Below, in pieces: positions 39,077 to 50,157 of a stretch of 64,000 bases of DNA. Under the pieces are notes generated by a model that saw only the letters and a program-made list of their open reading frames with translations, made no database searches and was not told the DNA's origin. The position numbers were made by a program, and so were the translations under genes. This DNA comes from Bacteroidota bacterium (GTDB taxonomy: Bacteria > Bacteroidota > Bacteroidia > Bacteroidales > F082): NCBI GenBank assembly GCA_016845105.1, contig JAERTF010000164.1, positions 25,796 to 89,795 of the forward strand. The letters run 5' to 3'. Within the stretch, counting starts at the first letter, position 1. Every line of letters starts with the position of its first letter.

Positions 39077-40126
39077 TTAAACTTCCTTATTAAAATACTT
39101 GGTTTTCATCTTAAGCGAAACATTAACCAGCAATATAAGTACTGGAACTTCAATTAATGGTCCAATAACTGCAGCGAAAGCCTCACCTGAGTTTATACCA
39201 AAAACTGCAATAGCAACTGCAATGGCTAGTTCAAAATTATTGCTAGCCGCTGTGAAAGATAGGGTTGCTGTTTTTTTATAATCGGTTCCCATTTTTCTAC
39301 TTATGTAAAACGAAACAAAAAACATAACCACAAAATAAATGATTAACGGAATGGCTATTCTAATTACATCAAGCGGAAGTTTCACAATGAAATCACCCTT
39401 AAGAGAAAACATAACATAAATAGTAAAAAGCAGAGCAACTAGTGTGAGTGGACTAATTTTCGGAATAAAACTTTGCTGATACCAGTTTTTACTTTTAAGC
39501 TTTATTAATGAATATCGAGTAATTATTCCTGCCAAAAATGGAATTCCCAAATAAATCAACACACTTTCGGCAATTTGACCTATTGTAATGTCAACTTCTG
39601 AACCCTGTAATCCAAATTTTTCAGGAAGAATTGTAATAAAAAAATAAGCGTACACTGAAAAAAATAGTACCTGAAAAATACTATTAAAAGCTACTAATCC
39701 GGCGGCATACTCTGTGTCGCCCTTTGCCAAATCATTCCAAACAATAACCATAGCAATACAACGTGCCAACCCAATTAGTATCAACCCAACCATGTAGTGT
39801 GGGTAATCATGTAAGAAAATCACAGCCAGTGCAAACATAAGCACAGGGCCGATAATCCAATTTTGGACCAATGATAGTAGTAATACTTTTCGGTTTAGAA
39901 ATACATCCTTTAAATCTTCGTATTTCACTTTTGCCAATGGAGGAAACATCATTACAATTAAGCCAATCGCTATTGGAATATTTGTGGTTCCTTTTGTAAA
40001 ACTATTCCAGAAAGTGGCAATGTCAGGAAACACATATCCGGATCCAACTCCAATGATCATTGCAATAAAAATCCATAAAGTAAGATATCTGTCAAGAAAT
40101 GATAATCGCTTTGTTGATGGTGTCAT
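39077..40126 (-). CDS. ACR3-family arsenite efflux transporter
   Basis: [66 protein letters not shown]. Confidence 0.95.
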   Translation of the reverse strand: MTPSTKRLSFLDRYLTLWIFIAMIIGVGSGYVFPDIATFWNSFTKGTTNIPIAIGLIVMMFPPLAKVKYEDLKDVFLNRKVLLLSLVQNWIIGPVLMFALAVIFLHDYPHYMVGLILIGLARCIAMVIVWNDLAKGDTEYAAGLVAFNSIFQVLFFSVYAYFFITILPEKFGLQGSEVDITIGQIAESVLIYLGIPFLAGIITRYSLIKLKSKNWYQQSFIPKISPLTLVALLFTIYVMFSLKGDFIVKLPLDVIRIAIPLIIYFVVMFFVSFYISRKMGTDYKKTATLSFTAASNNFELAIAVAIAVFGINSGEAFAAVIGPLIEVPVLILLVNVSLKMKTKYFNKEV

Positions 40127-40551
40127 TAAAGTTGAGGTTTAAGTTGATTAATGTAAAATTTGTGAAAATCCCTTTTTATTTCATCTCTGATTCGAATAAA
40201 TTCGCCATAAATATGCTCATCTGACCCCATAGCTTCAGCAGGATCGTCAAAACCAATATGTATTCTATTTTTAACATTTCCCATGAAAACAGGACAGCTT
40301 TCTTTGGCACCGCCACAAACAGTTATCACATAATCAAAGTCATTATTCTGAAATTCCATAACACTTTTGGGTATGTTATCCCGAATATCAATATTCATCT
40401 CTTGCATTACTTTAATGGCAATGGGATGCACTTCTGAACTGGGTTCTGTTCCTGCAGAAACAACTTCCAACATTGGGTTAAAACTCTTTAATAAGCTCTC
40501 AGCCATTTGACTTCTGCAACTATTTCCGGTACAAAGAATAAGTATTTTCAT
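40126..40551 (-). CDS. arsC: Arsenate reductase, LMW-phosphatase (thioredoxin) type
   Basis: [17 protein letters not shown] (CX5R-type loop); [12 protein letters not shown]; overlaps the ACR3 start by 1 nt. Confidence 0.92.
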   Translation of the reverse strand: MKILILCTGNSCRSQMAESLLKSFNPMLEVVSAGTEPSSEVHPIAIKVMQEMNIDIRDNIPKSVMEFQNNDFDYVITVCGGAKESCPVFMGNVKNRIHIGFDDPAEAMGSDEHIYGEFIRIRDEIKRDFHKFYINQLKPQL

Positions 40552-40614
40552 TTTCCTACGTTAGAATATCAGGCCATAAAAATAGTACACTGACGGTAAT
40601 TAAATGTTAAATAA

Positions 40615-40645
40615 TTGATAACTTATGCTGCTATTATTAACTTTG
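40615..40645 (+). promoter_or_regulatory. Putative Bacteroidota promoter TTG-N20-TAACTTTG
   Basis: TTG 40615-40617, TAACTTTG 40638-40645, ATG at 40688. Confidence 0.55.
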
Positions 40646-40687
40646 CTGCTTGTCTAAAAAAAATAATCATACTAAATAACTAATATT

Positions 40688-41800
40688 ATGCACAAGGTTC
40701 TTTTCTTCTTTCTAATTGTTTCTGTTTCCTTTGGGATGATCACATCATGTGAAAATAAGTCAGAAAATAATTTCAAAATAACTTTAAATGTCTCTAATGG
40801 TGAAGATAATACTATTTTATTAAGTAAGCGCGAAGGTGGCGAAATGGTTAACTATGATTCGGTTACATTAGTAAATGGCAAAGGAATTATTAAAGGTAAT
40901 ATTGATATGCCCGAATTTTATTATCTCAATTTTAAAAACTCTCGAGACTATATTTCTGTATTTGTTGAAAAGGGTGATATAGTTATTGATGTTGATATGG
41001 AAGCAATTGATAAACCGTTGATTTCAGGATCAATGACACATGAGAAGTTTATGGCTTTTAATGATTCAGTAAGTGTTTTTGACCAGCAGGCATCCTTATT
41101 GGGAAAACAATACGGAGAAGCTCGCCAAAATAACGACACCGCACTTATGCAAAATATTGAAGATCAATACATGGCCGTTGACGGCAAAAAAACAGATTTT
41201 CTTATTGAGTATGCGAAAACTAATAATGATAATGTTGTATCTGCTTTTCTTGTATTAAACAATTCATATAAATTTGAGCTGGAGGGGCTTGATGAAGTTG
41301 TAAATAATTTCGATCATTCAATTGATTCAAGCATTTATGTTAAAGGCTTAAAAAAATATGTTAATACACTAAAAAAATCAGCAATTGGCCAACCATATAT
41401 TGATTTTGCTTTGAACAATCCCGAAGGAACTCCTGTGCCTCTTTCAACACTGTTAAAAGGAAACTATGTCCTTGTTGATTTTTGGGCATCCTGGTGCACA
41501 CCGTGTAGGGCTGAAAACCCAAATGTTGTTTTAGCATATAATACTTTTCACGATAAAGGATTTGATGTTGTGGGTGTTTCTTTTGATAAGGACCATGATA
41601 AATGGGTTGAGGCTATCGCAGCAGATAACTTAACATGGCCACATGTGAGCGATCTAAAATATTGGAATTGTGAGGCTGGTAAACTTTATGGCATACAAAG
41701 TATTCCTCAGAACATTCTTATTGATCCCAACGGAATTATTATAGAAAAAAACCTTCGTGGTCAAGCCCTTCAAGATAAATTGGCAGAATTACTCAATTAA
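40688..41800 (+). CDS. TlpA-like thiol:disulfide oxidoreductase lipoprotein with N-terminal DUF4369-like domain
   Basis: Lipobox ITSC; VDFWASWCTPCRAENPNVV. Confidence 0.9.
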   Translation: MHKVLFFFLIVSVSFGMITSCENKSENNFKITLNVSNGEDNTILLSKREGGEMVNYDSVTLVNGKGIIKGNIDMPEFYYLNFKNSRDYISVFVEKGDIVIDVDMEAIDKPLISGSMTHEKFMAFNDSVSVFDQQASLLGKQYGEARQNNDTALMQNIEDQYMAVDGKKTDFLIEYAKTNNDNVVSAFLVLNNSYKFELEGLDEVVNNFDHSIDSSIYVKGLKKYVNTLKKSAIGQPYIDFALNNPEGTPVPLSTLLKGNYVLVDFWASWCTPCRAENPNVVLAYNTFHDKGFDVVGVSFDKDHDKWVEAIAADNLTWPHVSDLKYWNCEAGKLYGIQSIPQNILIDPNGIIIEKNLRGQALQDKLAELLN

Positions 41801-41902
41801 GGAATAGTTATATTATAATAGCTGTTTTCTAGCATTTCTACCGATTGAATTTAATCATCGACATCATTAATTTTTCATTTATTACATTTGTAACTCAATA
41901 TT

Positions 41903-42463
41903 ATGATTATGAATAAAGCTCTTATTATAATTGATGTACAAAATGATTATTTTAAGGGTGGAGCAATGGAGCTTTTTGAAGCTGAAAAAGCCGGCATTGA
42001 GGCAGGTGTTATAATCACCAAATTCAGAGAAAAGAAACTGCCGGTAATTTTTGTACAACACATCGCCAACTATTTTGGTGCTACATTCTTTCTTCCTGAC
42101 ACAAATGGTGCAGAAATTCATAAAAGTGTTATCCCACTTGATAATGAGAAAGTATTCACAAAGCATTACCCAAATAGTTTTAGAGATACAGGGCTGGATG
42201 GATACCTTAAACAACAAAATATAACAGATTTGGTATTGTGCGGAATGATGACTCATATGTGTGTTGACACTACAGTTAGAGCAGCTTTTGATCTAGGCTA
42301 TAGTGTCACATTAATTGGTAATGCTTGTGCCACGAAGACTCTTGAATACGATTCATTTGCTATAGTTGCAGAAAATGTTCAAAAATCATTTCTGGCAGCA
42401 ATTGACGGAACATTTGCCAATGTTGTTAAGGCAAACGAATACATAACAAGTATGATGAAATAA
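41903..42463 (+). CDS. Cysteine hydrolase (isochorismatase family)
   Basis: ALIIIDVQNDYF...LVLCGMMTHMCVDTTVRAAFDLGYSVTLIGNACAT. Confidence 0.93.
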   Translation: MIMNKALIIIDVQNDYFKGGAMELFEAEKAGIEAGVIITKFREKKLPVIFVQHIANYFGATFFLPDTNGAEIHKSVIPLDNEKVFTKHYPNSFRDTGLDGYLKQQNITDLVLCGMMTHMCVDTTVRAAFDLGYSVTLIGNACATKTLEYDSFAIVAENVQKSFLAAIDGTFANVVKANEYITSMMK

Positions 42464-42479
42464 CTATACGTTTGTAATC

Positions 42480-42668
42480 ATGAAAAATAGGATCATTGAT
42501 ATTATACTCTATGTTTTGGCTTTCCTTATTCCCTTTTATTTTGTGTTTTATGCACCATTATATGAAAATCCCAATGCACGTAAGAGCAAAATTATTTGGA
42601 TTTCTATTATCGCGGGATTGGTCACATATACTCTTGCAGGATTAGCTTATTATTTCTACAAGTATTAA
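42480..42668 (+). CDS. Small membrane protein
   Basis: 62 aa, two hydrophobic segments, tightly spaced between flanking co-directional genes. Confidence 0.5.
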   Translation: MKNRIIDIILYVLAFLIPFYFVFYAPLYENPNARKSKIIWISIIAGLVTYTLAGLAYYFYKY

Positions 42669-42675
42669 ACTTTAG

Positions 42676-43317
42676 TTGCAAATGAAAAGTGGTGATTCGA
42701 AAACATATTGGAATCAGATTTATAGTGATAAAGAAGTTGATAAACTTGGGTGGCATGAAGAAAACCCCGAACCATCCATAAGTTTAATTAAAAAATGTAA
42801 CATTAATAAGAACAGCACAATACTAAATGTTGGTGCAGGAGCAACAACCTTGGTTGATGAATTATTGAAAATTGGATATAAAAACCTAATAGCTGCTGAC
42901 ATAAGCCCAATATCCTTGGATAAACTAAAAAAAAGAATTAACAAACCAGATAGCAAAAAAGTTACTTGGATTATTGATGATTTAACTAATTCACAAGAAT
43001 TGATAAAGCTAAGCCCTGTAGATCTTTGGCATGACAGGGCGGTTCTGCACTTTTTCACAAAAAAAGAAGATATAAAAGCATATTTTAATTTGCTCAAAAA
43101 ACTAGTTAAAAAAGGGGGTTACTTAATTATTGCCGTTTTTAATCTAGATGGTGCTAGTACATGCAGTGGGCTACCTGTATGTAGATACAACGACTCAATG
43201 TTAGAAGAGATGCTTGGAGATGATTTCAAACTTATTGAAGCATTTGATTATAATTATACTATGCCCTCGGGAGATACAAGAAAATACATATATACTCTAT
43301 TTAAAAGTTCTAAATAA
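42676..43317 (+). CDS. Class I SAM-dependent methyltransferase
   Basis: YWNQIYSDKEVDKLGWHEENPEPSISLI; ILNVGAGATTLVDELL; LWHDRAVLHFF. Confidence 0.88.
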   Translation: MQMKSGDSKTYWNQIYSDKEVDKLGWHEENPEPSISLIKKCNINKNSTILNVGAGATTLVDELLKIGYKNLIAADISPISLDKLKKRINKPDSKKVTWIIDDLTNSQELIKLSPVDLWHDRAVLHFFTKKEDIKAYFNLLKKLVKKGGYLIIAVFNLDGASTCSGLPVCRYNDSMLEEMLGDDFKLIEAFDYNYTMPSGDTRKYIYTLFKSSK

Positions 43318-43333
43318 TTAAAAAATAAAGGCT

Positions 43334-43858
43334 ATGAAAAACATTTATCTCCTTATGCTAGTGGTAATGCTTTTTTCTTTTCAAAAAGTTAACAGTCAGG
43401 ATTTTGTGGAACTTAAAAATGGTGAGTCGGCCCATATAGATGGAATGATGGTTAGCTATACCGCCGTTAAAAAAGGCAATAAAAAAGGAAGCGACAAATA
43501 TTTGTTAACGGCTTCTATAACCAATCAAGGGGCTGATTATATTCGAATATTTAATGAATCAACTGAGCAATTTATAAAAGAACCTCACAATGCTCTTGCC
43601 TACTTCCAATTTACCAATGCAAATGGAAAAGCTTTGTCGGCCACAAGCGCTCATTTTTATCCTGATCCAAAATATATAAAGGTTTCCTATAAATGTAAGA
43701 AATGCCCTCCCATTAAGAAAGATGAAGACCCTTATAATCATAATAGTAAATCGGTAATTATTGGCACCCAGTTTTACTCCGGATCTACTAAAAGCAAATC
43801 ATTTCATATACGTGTCCCTGAAGGTGAAGTTCCGAAAGTTAGAGTGTTGGTAAATTAA
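43334..43858 (+). CDS. Hypothetical exported protein
   Basis: Signal peptide; 174 aa; CKKCPP motif. Confidence 0.6.
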   Translation: MKNIYLLMLVVMLFSFQKVNSQDFVELKNGESAHIDGMMVSYTAVKKGNKKGSDKYLLTASITNQGADYIRIFNESTEQFIKEPHNALAYFQFTNANGKALSATSAHFYPDPKYIKVSYKCKKCPPIKKDEDPYNHNSKSVIIGTQFYSGSTKSKSFHIRVPEGEVPKVRVLVN

Positions 43859-44008
43859 CTTACATAATAAAGTTATCTTAGTAAGAAAATAACTATTCTT
43901 TCGTTCAATATGAAAAATAGCTAAAGACTTATACGATTGGCACAAAAATTGTTATGTGTATTGCTCTTTTGTAATAAATAAAATTCAAAATAATTAAATA
44001 CAATTCCT

Positions 44009-44875
44009 ATGAAAAAATTATCCATTTTTTTAATTGCATCTCTTTCTGTTATAATGATTATTTCATCTTGTAAAAAAGATGATGAAAATTATGGCCCTCC
44101 AACATTAAATTTTATTGGTGGTGAAGGTTATGTTGATTCGGATGCTACAGTTGCTGAGAACACTTATTTTAAGGTAGGTATTTCTGCAGTTGCAAATATT
44201 GAATCCAACGAGAAGTTATCAACCCTTCAATTAACTCGTACAATGTTTGGCATTGTATATACCGACACAACACTAACAATTAATGAAAACACCTATGCCA
44301 TTGATTTCGAATTCAACGCACAAGCAAAGGGTGTTGTTGAAACAATTGCCTTCAAAGTAACAGACAAGGCTGGTAAAACTGCAGAAAAAAGTTTGGTTAT
44401 TACTTATGAGGCAACAGCCGAATCTGTAGCAAAAACCACAGGAATAAATATGGGATCTTTTAATGATGATTTTGGTAGTTTTTATTCAACAACTACTAAT
44501 CAGGTTTATAATATAACTACAGCAAGTGAAAATCAATCCAAAATAGATTTCTTGTTTTATAAAGGTAGTGCCAATGGTCCAACAATAGCCTCGCCGGCCG
44601 ATATTCAGGCAAATACAGTTTATGCCATTGAAAACTGGACTACAAAAAATGCCACAATGTTTATGGAAACCAGTATCAGTGCATCTGATTTTGATGCAAT
44701 AGGAGATGAATATACATTTCCAACCTTTGAAAATTCATCTTCAGATATTAATCAAATTGAAGCAAATGATGTAATTATGTTTCAAACAGTTGATAACAGA
44801 CTAGGGTTAATAAAATTAAACTCAATAAATTCAAGAGGTGATTACGCAATAATTGATGTTATTGTTTCACAGTAG
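44009..44875 (+). CDS. Hypothetical lipoprotein with Ig-like region
   Basis: Lipobox IISSC; beta-rich sequence. Confidence 0.65.
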   Translation: MKKLSIFLIASLSVIMIISSCKKDDENYGPPTLNFIGGEGYVDSDATVAENTYFKVGISAVANIESNEKLSTLQLTRTMFGIVYTDTTLTINENTYAIDFEFNAQAKGVVETIAFKVTDKAGKTAEKSLVITYEATAESVAKTTGINMGSFNDDFGSFYSTTTNQVYNITTASENQSKIDFLFYKGSANGPTIASPADIQANTVYAIENWTTKNATMFMETSISASDFDAIGDEYTFPTFENSSSDINQIEANDVIMFQTVDNRLGLIKLNSINSRGDYAIIDVIVSQ

Positions 44876-44899
44876 AGAATTAAAATATTATATATTGGA

Positions 44900-44933
44900 A
44901 ACGCCTTCCCGGTTTGGGAAGGCGTTTTTTTTT
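44900..44933 (+). terminator. Rho-independent terminator
   Basis: AACGCCTTCCC-GGTTT-GGGAAGGCGTTTTTTTTT. Confidence 0.9.
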
Positions 44934-45108
44934 ATCTAATAGTAATTGAAATAATTACTAAAGACTGGTCAAATTTAAGATCCTTAAACCCGGCTAACCT
45001 TATAGCAAACAAAGGGATGCCTCTAAAATAATTGTAAATCGAATTCTAATTTGCATACAGACATTAACCTTTGGGTTGGTAAATAAGCTCATTTTTCGGT
45101 TACCGTTA

Positions 45109-46464
45109 TTATCTTAATACAATATAAAGTATAGAAAATGAATCTTCTATTTCCAGATATCCCACTGGCAGCATATTGTTTTCGATTGTCCTATCAATTG
45201 TTTTTTGAACCTCTTGTGTTTGATCGATTGAATAAGATGGTATTGAATAGTTTTTGGCTGAAAAAGCATCTGTTTTGACCATCAATGTGTAGAAAAGATT
45301 CTGCATAATAGATATCCCTACTGGCGAATATCCTTTGTCCATTAATGTTTGTATCTCAATAGACGAATCTTCAAACCCAATATCTGATTTAACAAGTTGC
45401 CAATCGACGCAACTACTTAATGTTTGAGCAAAGAGAAAATGGAAATCACTTCTTGAAAGAGACATGCCCAGAGGAGTATAACCTGCTTCCAGCATTTTTG
45501 ATAATCCTTTTTCAACTTGCTCTTCACTGTTGTATACCCTATAAACCCAATTACTTGTGAGGAAAGGAGGGTTGTTAATTAATAGTGACTTTAGCCTGGT
45601 GTTACTCAATTGAATTCCAACAGGCATTGAGTTCTTTTGTGAAATGTAGTTGAAATAATCTTCAATGAATGCCGTTTGAAAGTTACAAATATTAATTTCC
45701 CAATAGCTTCCATTAATCACATCTTCCATTTTATTTTGGGGAGCAGTACCCGGATTCCACTGAAACTCTTCTTCTAATGGAATATCTACTTCAGGTTTTT
45801 CAGAATCACTTTCGGAATCAAAACCCAACTGACAATCCTTGTGCTTTTCCTTGAATTTATTAATTTGATCTTGGCTAACTCTTGTTGATTGTAATTCAAC
45901 AATACTTAGTAAGGGAAGCTCCATTAATGGCTGAATTGAGTTTACATCTGTATTAGAAAAAACCACTACCTGAAGTTTATCTTTTCCCATTAATGGTGAT
46001 AAATCTGTAACCAAAGTTTGTTGTATGTAAACAGATTCTAGGTTTTCATGATCCTGGAGGGCGTCTATATCTGTTATTGAAGTTGCCGCAAAATTTACAA
46101 ACTCAAGGCTATCCAAATCACGTAAAGCATCAATACTATTAATGTGTGTTGATCCTGCTGAAATAGATTTAAGCCTTTTCAATTTGCGAAGTGGATCTAG
46201 GTTTGCTTCACCAACAGGAAAGTGGTCACAGCTAACACTTTGCAGGTTTATGATCTCAACTAAATCCTCTTCGGTTGGTTTTTTGTCAAGCTTGTCTATT
46301 TCACGTAGAAATACTATTTGCCATGTTTCGTTCAAATTATTCCACCAAACACGATTATCACTTAACTTACTACCATTGTTTTTGTCGTTATCCTTTATTA
46401 ATGAACACGATGTAAACACACAAAAAGTTGTAATTATTATTGATAAAAAAACTATTAGTCTCAT
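45109..46464 (-). CDS. Lipoprotein with LRR-like region and C-terminal four-repeat module
   Basis: Lipobox FTSC; LRRs (LDPLRKLKRLKSISAGSTHINSIDALRDLDSLEFVNF...); C-terminal repeats GYTPLGMS..., GYSPVGIS..., NMLPVGYL...LYIVLR related to the next three proteins. Confidence 0.75.
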   Translation of the reverse strand: MRLIVFLSIIITTFCVFTSCSLIKDNDKNNGSKLSDNRVWWNNLNETWQIVFLREIDKLDKKPTEEDLVEIINLQSVSCDHFPVGEANLDPLRKLKRLKSISAGSTHINSIDALRDLDSLEFVNFAATSITDIDALQDHENLESVYIQQTLVTDLSPLMGKDKLQVVVFSNTDVNSIQPLMELPLLSIVELQSTRVSQDQINKFKEKHKDCQLGFDSESDSEKPEVDIPLEEEFQWNPGTAPQNKMEDVINGSYWEINICNFQTAFIEDYFNYISQKNSMPVGIQLSNTRLKSLLINNPPFLTSNWVYRVYNSEEQVEKGLSKMLEAGYTPLGMSLSRSDFHFLFAQTLSSCVDWQLVKSDIGFEDSSIEIQTLMDKGYSPVGISIMQNLFYTLMVKTDAFSAKNYSIPSYSIDQTQEVQKTIDRTIENNMLPVGYLEIEDSFSILYIVLR

Positions 46465-46994
46465 TGTATCTGTTTTTGTTTTTTTCTTAAAAATATAAAT
46501 ATCCCAACAACGAAAATGAAAATAAAAAGAGGTGGTTTAAGGGCTACACTTTGTGGTAAATCTTCATGAACTTCCAAATCAACATAATCACCAACAACAA
46601 TATTCATATCAACGGTAAGGTACATATCCTTCGGTGGACTATAATAAAAGTAAAATCCGCTTTGAGCTCTTTCAATTCCTCCATTAGTAGATGTTGAACT
46701 ACCAACTGAGAAGGCTGTATCCAAAAGAGTATTATTGTTTTTATCAACAATTTTGAACTCTCCGGAAAATTCCGCAAAACCATGTTCCGATTCAAATTTT
46801 TCGTCAACTCCCCAAAAGTAAAACTGGTAATCATGAGTTACTTTTGTGAAAATTTCCGCTTGGTGCATTTTCTCTCCTGAAAAACGCTCTACAAATATTT
46901 CATATTCACTTTTTGTATTATTTGATGCAATAAAACCAATTACTCCAATTAGCATTATTAATAATCCTATTACTTTTCTTTTTGTAAATATCAT
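46461..46994 (-). CDS. Hypothetical protein with TM helix at each end
   Basis: N- and C-terminal TM flanking a beta-rich domain; 4-nt overlap with the downstream gene. Confidence 0.65.
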   Translation of the reverse strand: MIFTKRKVIGLLIMLIGVIGFIASNNTKSEYEIFVERFSGEKMHQAEIFTKVTHDYQFYFWGVDEKFESEHGFAEFSGEFKIVDKNNNTLLDTAFSVGSSTSTNGGIERAQSGFYFYYSPPKDMYLTVDMNIVVGDYVDLEVHEDLPQSVALKPPLFIFIFVVGIFIFLRKKQKQIQ

Positions 46995-47069
46995 GATTGT
47001 GTGTTTTGTCTATCAGAATTTTACCGGTGGGTTTGATTATTCCTCATGCCTATCTGGATGAATTAATTT

Positions 47070-50018
47070 CTAAAATCCAACATATAATATATTAGCAACA
47101 CCACCGCTTTTTAGCATTCCCCATGGCATAATGGCTTCAAGAATTTTCGAATTAACACCTTTGGCTATTTCTGTTGGATTGTCTTTATAGCCTTGTATCT
47201 GCCAACTGCTGGCAATGGGTTCGGATGTTTGCACCAGGAGTGTATAATATTCGTCGCCAAAAATTGTAATCCCAAAAGGCATATAGTTCTGTTCTATAAA
47301 TGGTTGAATTGCTTTAGATACTTCATTAAGGTCAAGTGCAGCAGGAACAATTTGCCATGCTTTGCCTGTAATATTTGTTTTAATATAAAATACATAATAT
47401 GACTCTCCGCTCCATGAAAACCCTGTGGGCAAATATCCATCATTCATATTCCGGTTTATACCCTCTTGCAGTGTATTAGCATCATTATACCACTCCATAT
47501 TCCAGGACGAAATATTTAAAAAATTACCACCAAGAAAAAGGATCTCATATTGTGATCCTACACAATTCAAACCAACAGGAACAAAACCATTATTCGCTTT
47601 TGTTGTAACCTGGTCCTTAAGTATCTGCATATTATTGCTAAACTTTTGTGTGTGCCATATGTTAGCTGTTGTATTTTGCTTGGCACCGGTTTTATCTGTT
47701 TTTGGTTTATCAACTTTTGGCTCTTGATGTTGATCATGAGGGTTGGCCGTATTTTCGTTTGTTTTCGAGTTATTCGACCAGGTATCCCATTCGCCTTTTA
47801 AAACTTTTGCTCGATATTGATTAAAAAGGTTTTCATCTTTAAACTGATAAATTTGTTTTGTTGTGGTTACCCAACCAAGATACGGTCCGTTAAAGTGCAA
47901 ACTTGTAAATGTGCCCGTTTCATTAATCGGCACTTTTTTCCATGATTTTCCGCCATCAACAGTATGCATAATAAGACCTTTTTCACCACAAATCCAACCA
48001 TTCCACGGATCTGTAAATTGAATGTCATAAAGTGCTAATCCTCCTTGCTGTGCTTTTTGGTAATAGTCCCATGAAACACCACCATCTTTGGTAAACATAA
48101 TTAAATTGTTTTCACCAACAATCCATCCATTATTTCTATCAATAAACCACATTGCATTTATATCCATTCGAGAGTTTGTTAAACCTGCAGCTACCTCTGT
48201 TGCTTGCCAGGTATTACCACCATCAGTTGTACAGTAAATAAGGGGCATCTCTGACGGGTAATAAGTTCCGTTACAAAGTATCCAACCATTATTTTTATCC
48301 ACAAACTGAACCCCTACAAGGTGTTTTCTAATAAAGCCTGTTTTTTGATTCCAGGTATTTCCACCATTTTTTGTATATAGTACAGTTCCATTATTTCCAA
48401 CGCACCACCCGTTTTGCTCATCAATAAAATAAATATCATTTAAATCTAGAGTAGTCCCTGAATTCTGTTTTTTCCAGTAGGCTTCCATAGCTCCGGCTTC
48501 ATTAAAAGCAATACCTCCCCTCTTTCCACAAATCCATATATGTTTACGGTCGAGAGAATAAATGCTGTTTGCATCACTGCCCATACCATGTGATTCACGA
48601 GATTTTTGTTGATAATGTATTCTGTGTACATTGGGAGTATATTGCGATGAACTAATGCTACCTGTTACAAAAACCACCTCCTCTTTACCTGATGAAGACA
48701 TAGCTGTAGTATAATAACCATCAATGGTGTTTTGTTTAACCCAACTAGCATTGGGAAGAGTGTATGGGATCTTTCCGGTTATTGGTTTAGGGGATTTTTT
48801 GTTTTCAATTTTTCTTTTTACTATTGGAGCAGTTTTAGAGCCTATTTCAACCTGTTCATTTGGTGAAAGCATTATTGAATACTTTTCGTTAAATATACTT
48901 ACCGAGCCTTCATACAGTTTAATTTTTGTTGCACCATTAAAATACCCTATATCAAACTGTGTTCCTCTAACACCTACTGCACATGTTGGTGTGATTACAA
49001 GAAACTCTTTTCCTCTCTTTTTCACACTAACCTGAACCCCTTTTCGCTCTATAAACAAACCATCATCGCCATATATTTTAATTTTTGCACCCGGCAATAA
49101 GTTTAAAACAGATCCATCACCATATCTTAATTCAGCTTTTGTTCCGGGTTTTTTTGGCACCACAATTCGCTGATTATCTTCATTGTAATATGTTTTTCCA
49201 GACTTGACAACCAATACTGGTCTGGCAGGGCGCCGGATCGACTTCATACCAGACTTATAAACTGTATAGCCCTTATTGATCATTTTCATGTCATCAGTTT
49301 CTATATCAGCAGAATACAAATTATCTTCCATGAAATTTGATAGTATCTTAATCGCTTTGGACTCTTCTTCATTTGGTTGAACCTGATAACTACCAGGGAA
49401 TTCTTGTGAATTAGTTGATGATGATTCATCTGGATCTTTTGTTGAAGATGTATTATCTTGCTGACTCTGCGATACCTGGCAACCCATTAGGTCAACTCCA
49501 CCATTGTTTATTGTTAAGCCTCTGGGTGTATTTGGGCATTTATCATATTCATTTGAAACTCTATCCTGATCATTATCATTTTGTATACTTCTTTTATAAT
49601 TTCGAAGTGATAACTTTACTGTTTTAAGGTTTACGAAATTGCCATTTGTAGAATATTTACATTCCATTGTATAGCCATCATTCAATAGTCTAAATTCATA
49701 ATAAGTTGCAGAAGTCCCAAAATTTTCAATAACCTTGGTTCCAAAAACAATCAGAACTCCGTTTTCTATTTGTCCTTGGAACTTTTCCCCATCTTTTCTC
49801 TCTACTTCAACCTTAGACCCATTTTGCTTAAGTTTGAAAACAGCCTCATAATAATCATCATAGTCTCCCACCCATGTACCATGAAAATATACATTCTGAA
49901 TTCGTTTGCCTGGAGGATTAACCTGCGATTTTGTAGTTATAAAGCAAAGTGTTAAACAAATAGTTAACAATAATGTGGTTGCCTTTTCTGTCCCAACACC
50001 AATCATATATTTTATCAT
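47070..50018 (-). CDS. Exported multidomain protein: lipocalin-like region, TSP3-like segment, FecR domain, YCF48/BNR repeats, C-terminal four-repeat module
   Basis: GTWVGDYDDYYEAVFKL...; DQDRVSNEYDKCPNTP; ITPTCAVGVRGTQFDIGYFNGATKIKLYEGSVSI; DIYFIDEQNGWCVGNNGTVLYTKNGGNTW; ...LYVGF. Confidence 0.8.
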   Translation of the reverse strand: MIKYMIGVGTEKATTLLLTICLTLCFITTKSQVNPPGKRIQNVYFHGTWVGDYDDYYEAVFKLKQNGSKVEVERKDGEKFQGQIENGVLIVFGTKVIENFGTSATYYEFRLLNDGYTMECKYSTNGNFVNLKTVKLSLRNYKRSIQNDNDQDRVSNEYDKCPNTPRGLTINNGGVDLMGCQVSQSQQDNTSSTKDPDESSSTNSQEFPGSYQVQPNEEESKAIKILSNFMEDNLYSADIETDDMKMINKGYTVYKSGMKSIRRPARPVLVVKSGKTYYNEDNQRIVVPKKPGTKAELRYGDGSVLNLLPGAKIKIYGDDGLFIERKGVQVSVKKRGKEFLVITPTCAVGVRGTQFDIGYFNGATKIKLYEGSVSIFNEKYSIMLSPNEQVEIGSKTAPIVKRKIENKKSPKPITGKIPYTLPNASWVKQNTIDGYYTTAMSSSGKEEVVFVTGSISSSQYTPNVHRIHYQQKSRESHGMGSDANSIYSLDRKHIWICGKRGGIAFNEAGAMEAYWKKQNSGTTLDLNDIYFIDEQNGWCVGNNGTVLYTKNGGNTWNQKTGFIRKHLVGVQFVDKNNGWILCNGTYYPSEMPLIYCTTDGGNTWQATEVAAGLTNSRMDINAMWFIDRNNGWIVGENNLIMFTKDGGVSWDYYQKAQQGGLALYDIQFTDPWNGWICGEKGLIMHTVDGGKSWKKVPINETGTFTSLHFNGPYLGWVTTTKQIYQFKDENLFNQYRAKVLKGEWDTWSNNSKTNENTANPHDQHQEPKVDKPKTDKTGAKQNTTANIWHTQKFSNNMQILKDQVTTKANNGFVPVGLNCVGSQYEILFLGGNFLNISSWNMEWYNDANTLQEGINRNMNDGYLPTGFSWSGESYYVFYIKTNITGKAWQIVPAALDLNEVSKAIQPFIEQNYMPFGITIFGDEYYTLLVQTSEPIASSWQIQGYKDNPTEIAKGVNSKILEAIMPWGMLKSGGVANILYVGF

Positions 50019-50157
50019 AGTTTTTATTTTACAATTGTTCGTTTCAAAAGGATTTTACATTCCAGTGAAAAATATATAAGTAACTACCCCACTTTTCAAG
50101 ATACCCAAAGGACAATTGCTTCATGAAGTTTTTTGTTAATATTATTGGTAATTATTA

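Noticed and set aside
41882-42256. 124-aa minus-strand ORF
   Set aside because: Antisense to the cysteine hydrolase gene.
42720-43097. 125-aa minus-strand ORF
   Set aside because: Antisense to the methyltransferase gene.
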